A DNA stretch of 16,673 nt from Fidelibacterota bacterium (GCA_018263365.1 JAANXI010000088.1:1-16673); one strand, 5' to 3'; positions 6,566-13,402 are shown, counted from the first letter of the stretch. The notes: generated by a model from the letters alone, not told the origin. A program made the numbers and translations.

Positions 6566-6606
6566 GCATAGCAAGGACAGACAGGTCGTGAACCTGTCCA
6601 ACATTC

Positions 6607-6643
6607 AAAACCCTGCATGGATATTCTCCGTGCAGGGTTTTTT
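6607..6643 (+). terminator. Rho-independent terminator after FmdB gene
   Basis: CCCTGCATGGA (6611-6621) pairs with TCCGTGCAGGG (6627-6637), one G-T wobble, around the 5-nt loop TATTC. AAAA before and TTTTTT after (6638-6643) extend the stem and give the U-tract. This is the clearest terminator in the window and ends the arsR-fmdB unit. Confidence 0.9.
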
Positions 6644-6761
6644 ACTTGTTATAGAGTGTGATAATTTTATTTAGCCTGCATAATTCACAAATCCGTAGAA
6701 TTGTGACCAAAAAATGTCGTGTTAAGTTGGTAAGAAACAATCCTTTGTAGAGCCAAGCCAT

Positions 6762-6973
6762 GTGGGCTGTGTGAAAACCGTAAATCAAGGAGAAAATAAG
6801 TGCTAAGCACTGAATTGTTCTCTCTGTCGAGACGTTTCATGCCTGTCCCGATAAGTCGGGGAAACGTCTCTACAGCTAGCAATAACAATGGGTTAACGCG
6901 TTTTTCATGACACAGAAAATTTTCCGGGACTATGAGAAAAAACCTCTTGACATAGCATTCTCACACAGCCTCC
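6762..6973. mobile_element. Putative MITE or IS remnant with GGCTGTGTGA inverted ends
   Basis: GGCTGTGTGA (6765-6774) is repeated as its exact complement TCACACAGCC (6961-6970), and similarity runs a few bases further inside (AAAA against AGAA). The ends lie about 210 bp apart, too short for a transposase. Similar GGCTGTGTGA ends are, as I recall, common among IS elements, but the family cannot be named here. No target-site duplication is evident. Confidence 0.4.
6829..6870. repeat. Nested palindrome GAGACGTTTC...GAAACGTCTC
   Basis: Outer arms GAGACGTTTC (6829-6838) and GAAACGTCTC (6861-6870) are perfectly complementary. Inside them CCCGA (6847-6851) and TCGGG (6856-6860) form a second stem with loop TAAG, leaving an 8-nt bulge on one side. 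Palindromes around GAGACGTTxC recur in many bacterial genomes. Confidence 0.6.
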
Positions 6974-7360
6974 CTGGCGTGTCTCTGCGCAAAGGTTTCT
7001 GATCCATCTCTTGGCAGATGTGGTGGAGATAAACTGCTCTCAGACTCTTGCGTTGAAACACCATGCAAATTTATGAATAATGCAGGTTAGGACGATTCGA
7101 GCCTGTATACTGGTGAGGAAAGGGGACTCTGGCATTGCTATGTTTTGAAGAGGAAGGGCCAGAGAGGGAGTGGTATTTAATTTCTTATCCCTAAAATTTT
7201 TCCGAAAGGCTCCATCCTGACACTTTGCTTTTTCTGCGGCTACTCATACTTTGTCTCTTGCTGATACCTCGTGGATGTATTTGTGTCTAGAATGTTCAGA
7301 TAAAAAACCGTAGCCTATGCTATTAGCGGTCGGCAACGGAAAATCCTCGCCGAATCCACG

Positions 7361-7389
7361 TTGACAACATCGGGTGGCTTCTGTACTTT
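7361..7389 (+). promoter_or_regulatory. Promoter for the MoxR gene
   Basis: A perfect TTGACA (7361-7366), a 17-bp spacer and TACTTT (7384-7389). The -10 also reads TAnnTTTT, close to the TAnnTTTG element of Bacteroidota. The predicted start is near 7396, 30 nt before the TTG start codon. Confidence 0.5.
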
Positions 7390-7425
7390 TTCGATTCGCG
7401 AACTGCCAACAGAAAGGATTGCTCG

Positions 7426-8418
7426 TTGAATAAATCGAACGACGAAGCGTTAGTTGAAGAGTTAAATCAAACCTACCAGCGTATTACCGATGAGGTCGGC
7501 AAAGTCATAATCGGGCAGCATAAAATTCTCGAACACCTATTAATCGCATTGTTTTCACAGGGACATTGTGTACTGGTCGGCGTGCCCGGTTTGGCGAAAA
7601 CCCTTTTAATTCAGACTTTATCAGAGGTCCTGGACCTCAAATTCAGCCGGATTCAGTTTACGCCGGATTTGATGCCCTCGGATATCACAGGCACAGAAGT
7701 GATTGAAGAGGATCAAGCGACCGGGAATCGCACATTCAAATTTTTCAGAGGGCCGGTCTTCGCCAATATCGTGCTGGCAGATGAAATTAATCGAACGCCG
7801 CCGAAAACGCAGGCCGCATTGCTGGAAGCGATGCAAGAGCATAAGGTGACAGCTGCAGGGACTACCTATACACTTGATGAGCCGTTCTTTGTGCTGGCAA
7901 CTCAAAACCCGATTGAGCAGGAAGGGACCTATCCACTGCCGGAAGCGCAGCTGGACCGGTTCATGTTTAATTTGCTGGTGGATTACCCCACGAGCGCTGA
8001 AGAAAACGAAATCGTGAAATCCACGACCAGCGCGTACGAGGCTGATTTGCAAAAAGTAGCCACCTTCGAAGATATCTCAACCTATCAGGATCTGGTGCGC
8101 CGGGTGCCGGTGGCCGATCCGGTGGTCGAATTCGCGGTCAAACTGGTCAGTTCAACTCGTCCGGATTCCGACGGCACGCCGGACTTCATCAACGAATGGA
8201 TTGAGTGGGGCGCCGGCCCGCGCGCTTCACAGTTTTTGATTCTCGGAGCCAAAACAAAAGCGGTTTTGGAAGGCCGGCCATCTCCATCCATCAGCGACGT
8301 CAAAGAACTGGCGAAGCCGGTGCTACGTCATCGACTTATTACTACGTTTACCGCCGAGGCCGACGGAATCAAGCCGGACGATATCATTGAGCGACTCGTT
8401 GAGTCGATTCCCGAGTAA
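7426..8418 (+). CDS. MoxR-family AAA+ ATPase
   Basis: A 330-aa AAA+ ATPase of the MoxR group, chaperone-like machines that usually act with VWA-domain partners. Walker A GVPGLAKT is at 52-59, Walker B IVLADE at 115-120, sensor 1 around N161 (LATQNP), and LDRFMF (176-181) carries a likely arginine finger. The C-terminal lid with the RHRL motif is present, so the protein looks complete. The start codon is TTG at 7426, supported by AAAGGA about 8 nt upstream and a promoter at 7361-7389. Its stop overlaps the DUF58 start (TAATG at 8416-8420), the usual arrangement for this pair. Confidence 0.92.
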   Translation: MNKSNDEALVEELNQTYQRITDEVGKVIIGQHKILEHLLIALFSQGHCVLVGVPGLAKTLLIQTLSEVLDLKFSRIQFTPDLMPSDITGTEVIEEDQATGNRTFKFFRGPVFANIVLADEINRTPPKTQAALLEAMQEHKVTAAGTTYTLDEPFFVLATQNPIEQEGTYPLPEAQLDRFMFNLLVDYPTSAEENEIVKSTTSAYEADLQKVATFEDISTYQDLVRRVPVADPVVEFAVKLVSSTRPDSDGTPDFINEWIEWGAGPRASQFLILGAKTKAVLEGRPSPSISDVKELAKPVLRHRLITTFTAEADGIKPDDIIERLVESIPE

Positions 8419-9320
8419 TGCCGGTCAACGTAAACAAACGCGACTTCCTTGATCCGGAAACGATCTCCCGGATCGAAAACCTCTCGCTGGTTGCCCGGCT
8501 GGTAGTGGAAGGTTTCATCATTGGATTGCACAAGAGTCCATACCACGGATTTTCGGTGGAGTTCGCGGAACACCGCCAGTACATGCCCGGCGACGAAATC
8601 AGGCATATCGACTGGAAACTGTACGGAAAAACCGATCGGTATTACGTTAAACAGTTCGAGGAAGAGACTAACCTCAAGGCGTATATCATCCTGGATGCCA
8701 GTCAGTCCATGGGATTCGGGGAGAACGGTGTCACAAAATTACAGTACGCTTCCTACCTGGGAGCAGCCCTCACGTATCTCATGCTGAAGCAGCAGGATGC
8801 GGTCGGATTGACCCTGTTCGATGACGGCATTCGCTCCATTGTGCCGCCAAGCTCGCGCCCTAGTTACTTAAATGTCATTCTCAGCCAGATGGAAAACCTG
8901 GAAACCGGCGGCGATACGAATATCGCCGGCACACTGCACGAACTGGCGGACCGGGTGAAGCGCCGTGGATTGATTATCCTGATATCCGATCTTCTGGACG
9001 ATCCGGAAAAAGTGATGACCGGGCTCAAACATTTTCGTCATAAAAAGCACGAGGTGTTGGTTTTCCACGTGCTGGACAATCAGGAGATCGCATTCGATTA
9101 CGACCGGCAAGTGGAGCTCACAGATATGGAAAGCGGGGAACACATGACCACGGAACCACGGATGATCCAGCAGGATTATCGTGCGGAAATGCAGAAGTTT
9201 ATCAATTATTATCGGCAGGAATGTCTGTCCAACCACATCGATTACGTTCAACTCACCACGGATGAGCCGTTTGACCTCTCGTTGTCAGAATATCTGAATA
9301 AACGACAGAAGTTAGGATGA
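8418..9320 (+). CDS. DUF58-domain protein (VWA-like)
   Basis: A 300-aa cytosolic DUF58 protein, the customary partner of MoxR ATPases. The signature stretch GDEIRHIDWKLYGKTDRYYV lies at about 58-77. It is followed by a VWA-type fold beginning YIILDASQSMGFG, where D93, S95 and S97 form a DxSxS metal site. LIILISDLLDD in the middle is the second VWA landmark. Start ATG at 8418 overlaps the MoxR stop. In Bacteroidota and others this pair is normally followed by membrane VWA and TPR (Bat-type) genes; here a 339-bp gap and an RNA methylase gene come next. Client proteins are unknown. Confidence 0.9.
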   Translation: MPVNVNKRDFLDPETISRIENLSLVARLVVEGFIIGLHKSPYHGFSVEFAEHRQYMPGDEIRHIDWKLYGKTDRYYVKQFEEETNLKAYIILDASQSMGFGENGVTKLQYASYLGAALTYLMLKQQDAVGLTLFDDGIRSIVPPSSRPSYLNVILSQMENLETGGDTNIAGTLHELADRVKRRGLIILISDLLDDPEKVMTGLKHFRHKKHEVLVFHVLDNQEIAFDYDRQVELTDMESGEHMTTEPRMIQQDYRAEMQKFINYYRQECLSNHIDYVQLTTDEPFDLSLSEYLNKRQKLG

Positions 9321-9659
9321 CTACCGTGGTACTGTGTAAGAGTGGTATTGTGTTACAGTAGTCTCCGGTCTGGCTCGAATAAAGTCCTCCTGTTGGAGGA
9401 CTGTTAGTTCGCCTGGCAAGGGGCCGTCATACGCTGGCTCCTGACGGACCGAGCCACTTGGTCGTCTTGCCGAAAAATGGTCTCGGTTGGATTCTATAAA
9501 ATTACCCGCCCACCGTTCAACAATTTTGCCGGCTTCCACTCGGAAATAGGAATCATTTCGCACTTTTTCCATAGGATTGGCGTTTTTACCTGTGGTCGGG
9601 GGAAGACTCTGCGTGCAACCTTTTTCCCTGTTTTGTACTTTTCGCCGAAAGGATTTCTA
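9321..9659. other. Intergenic region after DUF58 gene
   Basis: A 16-nt imperfect tandem repeat GTGGTAYTGTGT... occupies 9326-9357 (13 of 16 matches). It is followed by the structured element at 9371-9456, and by a TACTTTTC -10-like element at 9636-9643. The reading frame of the following gene stays open back to 9477, but that part resembles no protein. Confidence 0.45.
9371..9456. ncRNA. Possible three-way-junction RNA element
   Basis: TGGCTCG (9371-9377) pairs with CGAGCCA (9450-9456), closing a loop that holds two more hairpins: AGTCCTCC/GGAGGACT (9383-9390 and 9395-9402, loop TGTT) and CCGTCA/TGACGG (9424-9429 and 9442-9447). GGCAAG (9415-9420) and CTTGCC (9466-9471) offer a competing pair. 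No known RNA family is recognised. It could instead be an interspersed palindromic repeat. Confidence 0.35.
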
Positions 9660-10184
9660 TTGGAGAACCAGGAAAAATTTGTAATACACAACCAGGATCG
9701 GGAGGAGCCGCGAGACATTACGCATCCGATCGTCATTATTTTGGACCGGCTGCGGAGTGCGTTCAACGTGGGCAACATTTTCCGCATCGCCGATGTGTGT
9801 GCTGTGGAGAAGGTGATTACCTGCGGCTATACGGCAACTCCGCCGCATCCGAAGCTGGAAAAGACCGCCTTGGGCGCCGAGGAATTTGTGGAGAGCCAGC
9901 ATTTTGAGACTAGTTTGGAAGCGGTGCAAGAATTAAAAAAGCAGGGATACCAAATCATCGGCATTGAAACCGTTGAAGGCGCGCCGAATATCTGGGATGT
10001 GGAGTTCGGCTTTCCGGTGGCGTTTGTCTTCGGCAACGAGGCGCTGGGAGTAGAACGCGAAACACTGGAAGCCTGTGATGTCATCGCCAAACTCCCGGCA
10101 TTCGGACACAAGAATTCACTGAACGTTGCCAATTGTGCTTCGACGGTTTTATATGAAGCGATTGAGCAGTTAACGAAAGGTTGA
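9660..10184 (+). CDS. SpoU/TrmH-family RNA 2'-O-methyltransferase
   Basis: A 174-aa SPOUT-class methylase that would add a methyl group to a ribose of tRNA or rRNA using SAM. The three family motifs are clear: FNVGNIFRIAD (35-45, with N36 and R42), VFGNEALGV in the middle, and LPAFGHKNSLNVANCAS near the C-terminus, which forms the knotted SAM site. I take the TTG at 9660 as start because AAAGGA (9648-9653) precedes it and protein similarity begins here; the frame extends to 9477 without family resemblance. At this length it is a bare catalytic domain without an RNA-binding extension, as in TrmL/TrmH-type enzymes. The modified nucleotide is not deducible. Confidence 0.88.
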   Translation: MENQEKFVIHNQDREEPRDITHPIVIILDRLRSAFNVGNIFRIADVCAVEKVITCGYTATPPHPKLEKTALGAEEFVESQHFETSLEAVQELKKQGYQIIGIETVEGAPNIWDVEFGFPVAFVFGNEALGVERETLEACDVIAKLPAFGHKNSLNVANCASTVLYEAIEQLTKG

Positions 10185-10191
10185 AGATCTA

Positions 10192-10225
10192 AGCGCTGGC
10201 AGCCCTCCGGAGGGCTGCTAGCACT
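10192..10225. repeat. 17-bp near-perfect palindrome before the YeeZ-like gene
   Basis: The core GCAGCCCTCC/GGAGGGCTGC (10199-10218) is perfect, and flanks extend the stem to 17 bp with one mismatch and one wobble. No T-run follows on either strand. It ends 8 nt before the ATG at 10234, where a ribosome binding site would be expected, so it may hinder initiation or be a REP-like repeat. Confidence 0.5.
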
Positions 10226-10233
10226 AAAAATCC

Positions 10234-11118
10234 ATGATCCAATTCGAACACATATTTATCATTGGCTGCGGCGATATTGGCCAACGCGTCGCAAAGATAT
10301 GGCTGAAGCGCTCGTTCGAAGTGTTTGCATTGACGCACTCTGAGGAGAGCGTCGTACGATTGCAGTCCAGAGAGATTATGCCCATCCGCGGTGATCTGGA
10401 TGCGGCGGACACTCTGCAGGATTTGCCGGTCCATAATGCCTTAGTCTACTATTTTGCTCCGCCGCCCCGATCCGGTGAGACCGCTCCACGAATGGCGAAT
10501 TTTCTCCGCTCGATTCCGGACGGTGCGTTGCCTGTCCATCTGCTCTATATCAGTACCAGCGGCGTGTACGGCGATACCGGCGGCGACTGGGTGACGGAAG
10601 AATCGCCGTTGAATCCGAAGACGGAGAGATCGAAACGCCGCGTCGATGCCGAACAGCAAATCCTGGAATGGGCAGCGGAAACCGGCGTCCCGTATACCAT
10701 TCTCCGCGTGCCGGGAATTTATGGGACGGGACGACTGCCGATCGAAAAGGTAAAGAGCGGTCGCCCGGTGCTTCGGGAGAAGGATGCTCCCTACTCCAAC
10801 CGTATCCACGCCGACGATCTGGCCCGCATTTGCGTTAATGTGGTGACAAACGGAAAACCCAACGAAATTTATAATGTCAGCGACGGGAATCCGGGATCGA
10901 TCACGCAATATTATTTTATACTAGCTGATCTGCTTGGTATAGAACGACCCCCAACGATATCCATGGAGGAAGCTCGCGAGCAATTTAGTCCGATGCTCAT
11001 GTCGTTCCTGGAAGAATCCAAACGGCTGGATATCTCCAAACTTCGGAACCACTTAGGATATGAGCCGCTCTATCCATCATTGGAAAAGGGATTGCAGGCA
11101 TCTTTGGCTGAACAGTGA
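10234..11118 (+). CDS. YeeZ-like NAD(P)-binding protein (atypical SDR)
   Basis: A 294-aa Rossmann protein of the extended/atypical short-chain dehydrogenase group, close to E. coli YeeZ. The nucleotide-binding GCGDIGQR lies at 11-18, and the STSGVYGDTGGDWVTEESPL region (108-126) is a hallmark of this subgroup. The usual YxxxK catalytic pair is not evident: the matching stretch reads ERSKRRVDAEQ, so classical oxidoreductase activity is doubtful. ILRVPGIYGTGR (157-168) and NRIHADDLA are the later epimerase-type motifs. It starts 49 nt after the methylase gene and has no visible Shine-Dalgarno. Substrate unknown. Confidence 0.85.
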   Translation: MIQFEHIFIIGCGDIGQRVAKIWLKRSFEVFALTHSEESVVRLQSREIMPIRGDLDAADTLQDLPVHNALVYYFAPPPRSGETAPRMANFLRSIPDGALPVHLLYISTSGVYGDTGGDWVTEESPLNPKTERSKRRVDAEQQILEWAAETGVPYTILRVPGIYGTGRLPIEKVKSGRPVLREKDAPYSNRIHADDLARICVNVVTNGKPNEIYNVSDGNPGSITQYYFILADLLGIERPPTISMEEAREQFSPMLMSFLEESKRLDISKLRNHLGYEPLYPSLEKGLQASLAEQ

Positions 11119-11147
11119 CGCTCGTTCCCTTTCAGTGAAAATTTTAC

Positions 11148-11176
11148 TTCTCACACGCATTTTTCTTTGGTATACT
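11148..11176 (+). promoter_or_regulatory. Promoter for second MarC-family gene
   Basis: TTCTCA (11148-11153), a 17-bp spacer and TATACT (11171-11176) give a strong -10 with a moderate -35. Transcription would start near 11183, downstream of the alternative TTG start at 11167, which supports the ATG at 11200. Confidence 0.5.
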
Positions 11177-11199
11177 TGCCGCCGAATGGAACGAATGCG

Positions 11200-11796
11200 A
11201 TGACTGATATGACAATCTATTCCGCGGCAATCCTGCTGTTCCTGGTGATGGACCCACTGGGGAATATTCCCGTCTTTTTGACCGTTCTCAAAGAGGTGGA
11301 AGAGCGTCGCCGCAAGTGGATTATCCTGCGGGAAGCCGTTATCGCATTTGGCGTGTTATGCCTGTTTCTACTCTTTGGCCGCCGGATACTGGATGTTTTG
11401 CAGATCTCTGAACCCTCACTGAGCATCGCCGGGGGCGTCATCCTGTTCATTATCTCCCTAAAAATGATCTTCCCACCGCAGGAAAGCGTTTTCGGAAGCA
11501 CTCAGGATAAGGAGCCGCTCATTGTCCCGCTGGCGATCCCGTTGATTGCCGGACCCTCGACCATCGCAACGGTGATGCTCTTCGCATCACGCGACCCGGA
11601 GCGCCTGCTGGATTGGTTTATTGCATTATTATCCGCGTGGCTTGTCAGTACGGTGATTCTGTTTTCCTCCGGTGTGCTTCGGCGTGTACTGCGTCGCCGT
11701 GGGCTGGCCGCCACCGAACGCCTTATGGGGATGCTCCTGACCGCAATTTCGGTACAGATGCTGCTGACCGGGATCGAGCAGTTTCTGGCGCAGTAG
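11200..11796 (+). CDS. MarC-family integral membrane protein (second copy type)
   Basis: A 198-aa six-span MarC/UPF0056 protein. LFLVMDPLGNIPVFLTVLK near the N-terminus and PLAIPLIAGPSTIATVMLF in the second half are the paired repeat motifs. Two starts are possible upstream of the first membrane helix; I prefer ATG 11200 over TTG 11167 because the promoter at 11148-11176 would start transcription between them (ATG 11209 is also possible). It differs clearly from the MarC protein at 4444-5097 (MDPLGNIP against VNPVGIAP), so the two look like separate subfamilies and not a recent duplication. Function unknown, possibly transport. A repeat-rich stretch starts just after its stop. Confidence 0.88.
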   Translation: MTDMTIYSAAILLFLVMDPLGNIPVFLTVLKEVEERRRKWIILREAVIAFGVLCLFLLFGRRILDVLQISEPSLSIAGGVILFIISLKMIFPPQESVFGSTQDKEPLIVPLAIPLIAGPSTIATVMLFASRDPERLLDWFIALLSAWLVSTVILFSSGVLRRVLRRRGLAATERLMGMLLTAISVQMLLTGIEQFLAQ

Positions 11797-11800
11797 TAAA

Positions 11801-11890
11801 GAAATTCACCGCAGAGACGCAGAGGCCGCAAAAAGACGCGAATAAAACACGAATTAATAACGACCAACAACGAACCACGAACAATAAAAG
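11801..11890. repeat. Degenerate intergenic repeat (CACCGCAGAGACGCAGAG type)
   Basis: TTCACCGCAGAGACGCAGAG followed by loosely repeated ACGCGAATAAAACACGAAT and ACGAACCACGAAC units begins 4 nt after the marC-type stop. From memory, near-identical strings recur between genes in many unrelated bacterial genomes. It encodes nothing visible. Confidence 0.5.
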
Positions 11891-11983
11891 TTCTCCCCTC
11901 TAATAAGGAAACTACCACCAGGATGATCACAGTTCAGATTGACACAGGACTGAGGACGCAAGCCGCGTGGCTGTTTTTAACTG

Positions 11984-12015
11984 TAACACAATAACACTCT
12001 AACACTTTAACACGG
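11984..12015. repeat. (TAACACnn)4 tandem repeat, 8-bp period
   Basis: Four units at 11984, 11992, 12000 and 12008 share TAACAC and differ in the last two bases (AA, TC, TT, GG). The array ends 12 bp before the -35 box of the desulfurase promoter, so it could be a protein-binding array. Confidence 0.65.
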
Positions 12016-12027
12016 TTTTTAGTTCTC

Positions 12028-12056
12028 TTGACATAAAAGTACTCCCACCGTATGTT
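12028..12056 (+). promoter_or_regulatory. Promoter of the cysteine desulfurase gene, probably leaderless
   Basis: A perfect TTGACA (12028-12033), a 17-bp spacer and TATGTT (12051-12056). The start of transcription is expected at about 12063, only 0-3 nt before the ATG at 12066. No Shine-Dalgarno is present, which fits a leaderless messenger. Confidence 0.6.
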
Positions 12057-12065
12057 ACTCCGCTT

Positions 12066-13268
12066 ATGGGGAATCGAAAGTCAAATATAATATACGCCGA
12101 CCACAGCGCTACCACGCCTGTTCATCCGCAGGTCATCGAGGAGATGCAGCGGGTGATGACCGATGTCTGGGGGAACGCCAGCAGCGTGCATCAGATCGGG
12201 CGGTCCGCCAAGGTGGAACTGGAGATGGCCCGCGAGCGGATCGCCGGTTCGATAAATGCTGCCCGCAACGAGACCTTCTTCACCAGCGGCGGCACAGAAT
12301 CGGACAACTTTGCGTTGCGCGGATTTGCTGAGGCTTTTCGGAGCAAGGGCAAACATATTATCACTTCGAAGGCGGAGCATCATGCGGTGCTCCATACCTG
12401 CGAGGCACTGGAGAAGAACGGCTATTCCGTGACATATTTGGAAGTGAACGAACACGGTATGGTCAATCCCGGCGATGTGAAAGCGGCTATTACCGATGAG
12501 ACGATTCTTATCAGTATTATGCACGCGAACAACGAGATCGGCGCCATCAATCCCATAGGTGAGATCGGCGCATTGGCTCATAAGCATGATATCCCGTTCC
12601 ACACCGATGCGGTGCAGACGTTCGGAAAGTTGTCCATCGATGTAAAGGAACTGAATGTCGATGCACTGTCGGTCTCCGGACATAAGATTTACGGCCCAAA
12701 AGGCATCGGGTTTCTCTATGTGAACAGGAACCTGGATATCATTCCCCAGTTGACCGGCGGCGCGCAAGAGAGAAACCTCCGGGCCGGTACGGAAAACCTC
12801 CCGGCTATTATGGGGCTGGCGAAAGCCGTGGAACTTTCTATGGAAAAGCGAGAATCCGAATCAGAGAGATTGCGAAATTTACAGCATCAACTTGAAGCAG
12901 GATTAACCGAGCAGATCTCCGGTACGACCGTTCACGGGCATCCGGAAAAGCGTATTCCGGGACTGACGCACATCGGCTTCGATAATGTCGATGGCGAATC
13001 ACTGGTAATGAACCTGGATATGCGCGGCATTGCCGTCTCCAGTGGCTCGGCGTGCTCCTCCGGATCGGTGAATCCGTCCCACGGGCTCATGGCCATGGGG
13101 TACGAGCCGGATCGGGCCAAGAGCGCCATTCGCATCTCCCTGGGGAGAAGCAATACAGAGGAAGATATTCCGGTGCTGGTTGAGGCAATTAAGGAAGAAG
13201 TGGCACGAGTGCGAAGTGCTGGAGAAAACCGGAACCAAACGAAAAAAGAAAAAGTCGTACACGCATAA
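12066..13268 (+). CDS. Cysteine desulfurase (NifS/IscS family)
   Basis: A 400-aa class V PLP enzyme that takes sulfur from cysteine as an enzyme persulfide, yielding alanine, and passes it to Fe-S assembly or tRNA thiolation. It opens with IYADHSATTPVHP (9-21). H105 in KAEHHAV, D181 in FHTDAVQT and Lys207 in SVSGHKIYGPKG hold the PLP. Cys330 in SSGSACSSGS is the catalytic cysteine; the CSSGSVNPSH context is more NifS-like than classical IscS. A Lys/Glu-rich tail of about 20 residues follows. It appears to be translated from a leaderless message. MnmA, a natural sulfur acceptor, is encoded 134 bp downstream with a repeat in between. No IscU or IscR neighbour is present, which favours a tRNA-thiolation role. 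Confidence 0.94.
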   Translation: MGNRKSNIIYADHSATTPVHPQVIEEMQRVMTDVWGNASSVHQIGRSAKVELEMARERIAGSINAARNETFFTSGGTESDNFALRGFAEAFRSKGKHIITSKAEHHAVLHTCEALEKNGYSVTYLEVNEHGMVNPGDVKAAITDETILISIMHANNEIGAINPIGEIGALAHKHDIPFHTDAVQTFGKLSIDVKELNVDALSVSGHKIYGPKGIGFLYVNRNLDIIPQLTGGAQERNLRAGTENLPAIMGLAKAVELSMEKRESESERLRNLQHQLEAGLTEQISGTTVHGHPEKRIPGLTHIGFDNVDGESLVMNLDMRGIAVSSGSACSSGSVNPSHGLMAMGYEPDRAKSAIRISLGRSNTEEDIPVLVEAIKEEVARVRSAGENRNQTKKEKVVHA

Positions 13269-13270
13269 AA

Positions 13271-13391
13271 AATAGAACACGGGTAAACGCGGAAACAGAA
13301 GATTGACACGGATAAAACAGATATTTGAAATTATTCAATAATTTTGTAATCAGCGTTTATCCGTTGTTTCAGTGTAAATCTGTGTTCTATT
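13271..13391. repeat. 121-bp imperfect inverted repeat between desulfurase and mnmA
   Basis: AATAGAACAC (13271-13280) and its complement GTGTTCTATT (13382-13391) bound the element. The arms of about 55 nt remain partly complementary inward (about 60 percent). They contain degenerate ACACGGATAAA-like units. The right arm closely matches the half copy at 15372-15418. Confidence 0.6.
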
Positions 13392-13402
13392 AGGGATTAT
13401 AA

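Larger units (their letters stand above)
6644..7425. other. Gene-poor stretch, possible mobile-element scar
   Basis: About 780 bp with no convincing reading frame. It holds the inverted repeats at 6762-6973, the nested hairpin at 6829-6870, and the promoter for the MoxR gene at its right end. The composition is more AT-rich than the genes around it. Short frames are present (for example 6901-7002) but match no family I recognise. Confidence 0.5.

Noticed and set aside
6901..7002. Short open frame near the right inverted end of the possible IS remnant
   Set aside because: Too short and without any transposase motif; kept only as part of the remnant.
9455..9530. Degenerate tRNA in the gap before the RNA methylase
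   Set aside because: A T-loop-like GGTTGGATTC is visible but no acceptor stem or anticodon arm can be drawn.
9321..9572. 83-codon - strand frame in the gap after DUF58
   Set aside because: Unrecognised, overlaps the structured element, and has no sign of a ribosome site or coding bias.
9477..9659. N-terminal extension of the RNA methylase
   Set aside because: No family similarity, and a good ribosome site directs a TTG start at 9660.
11984..12015. CRISPR-like array
   Set aside because: Units are 8 bp with no spacers, so it is a simple tandem repeat.
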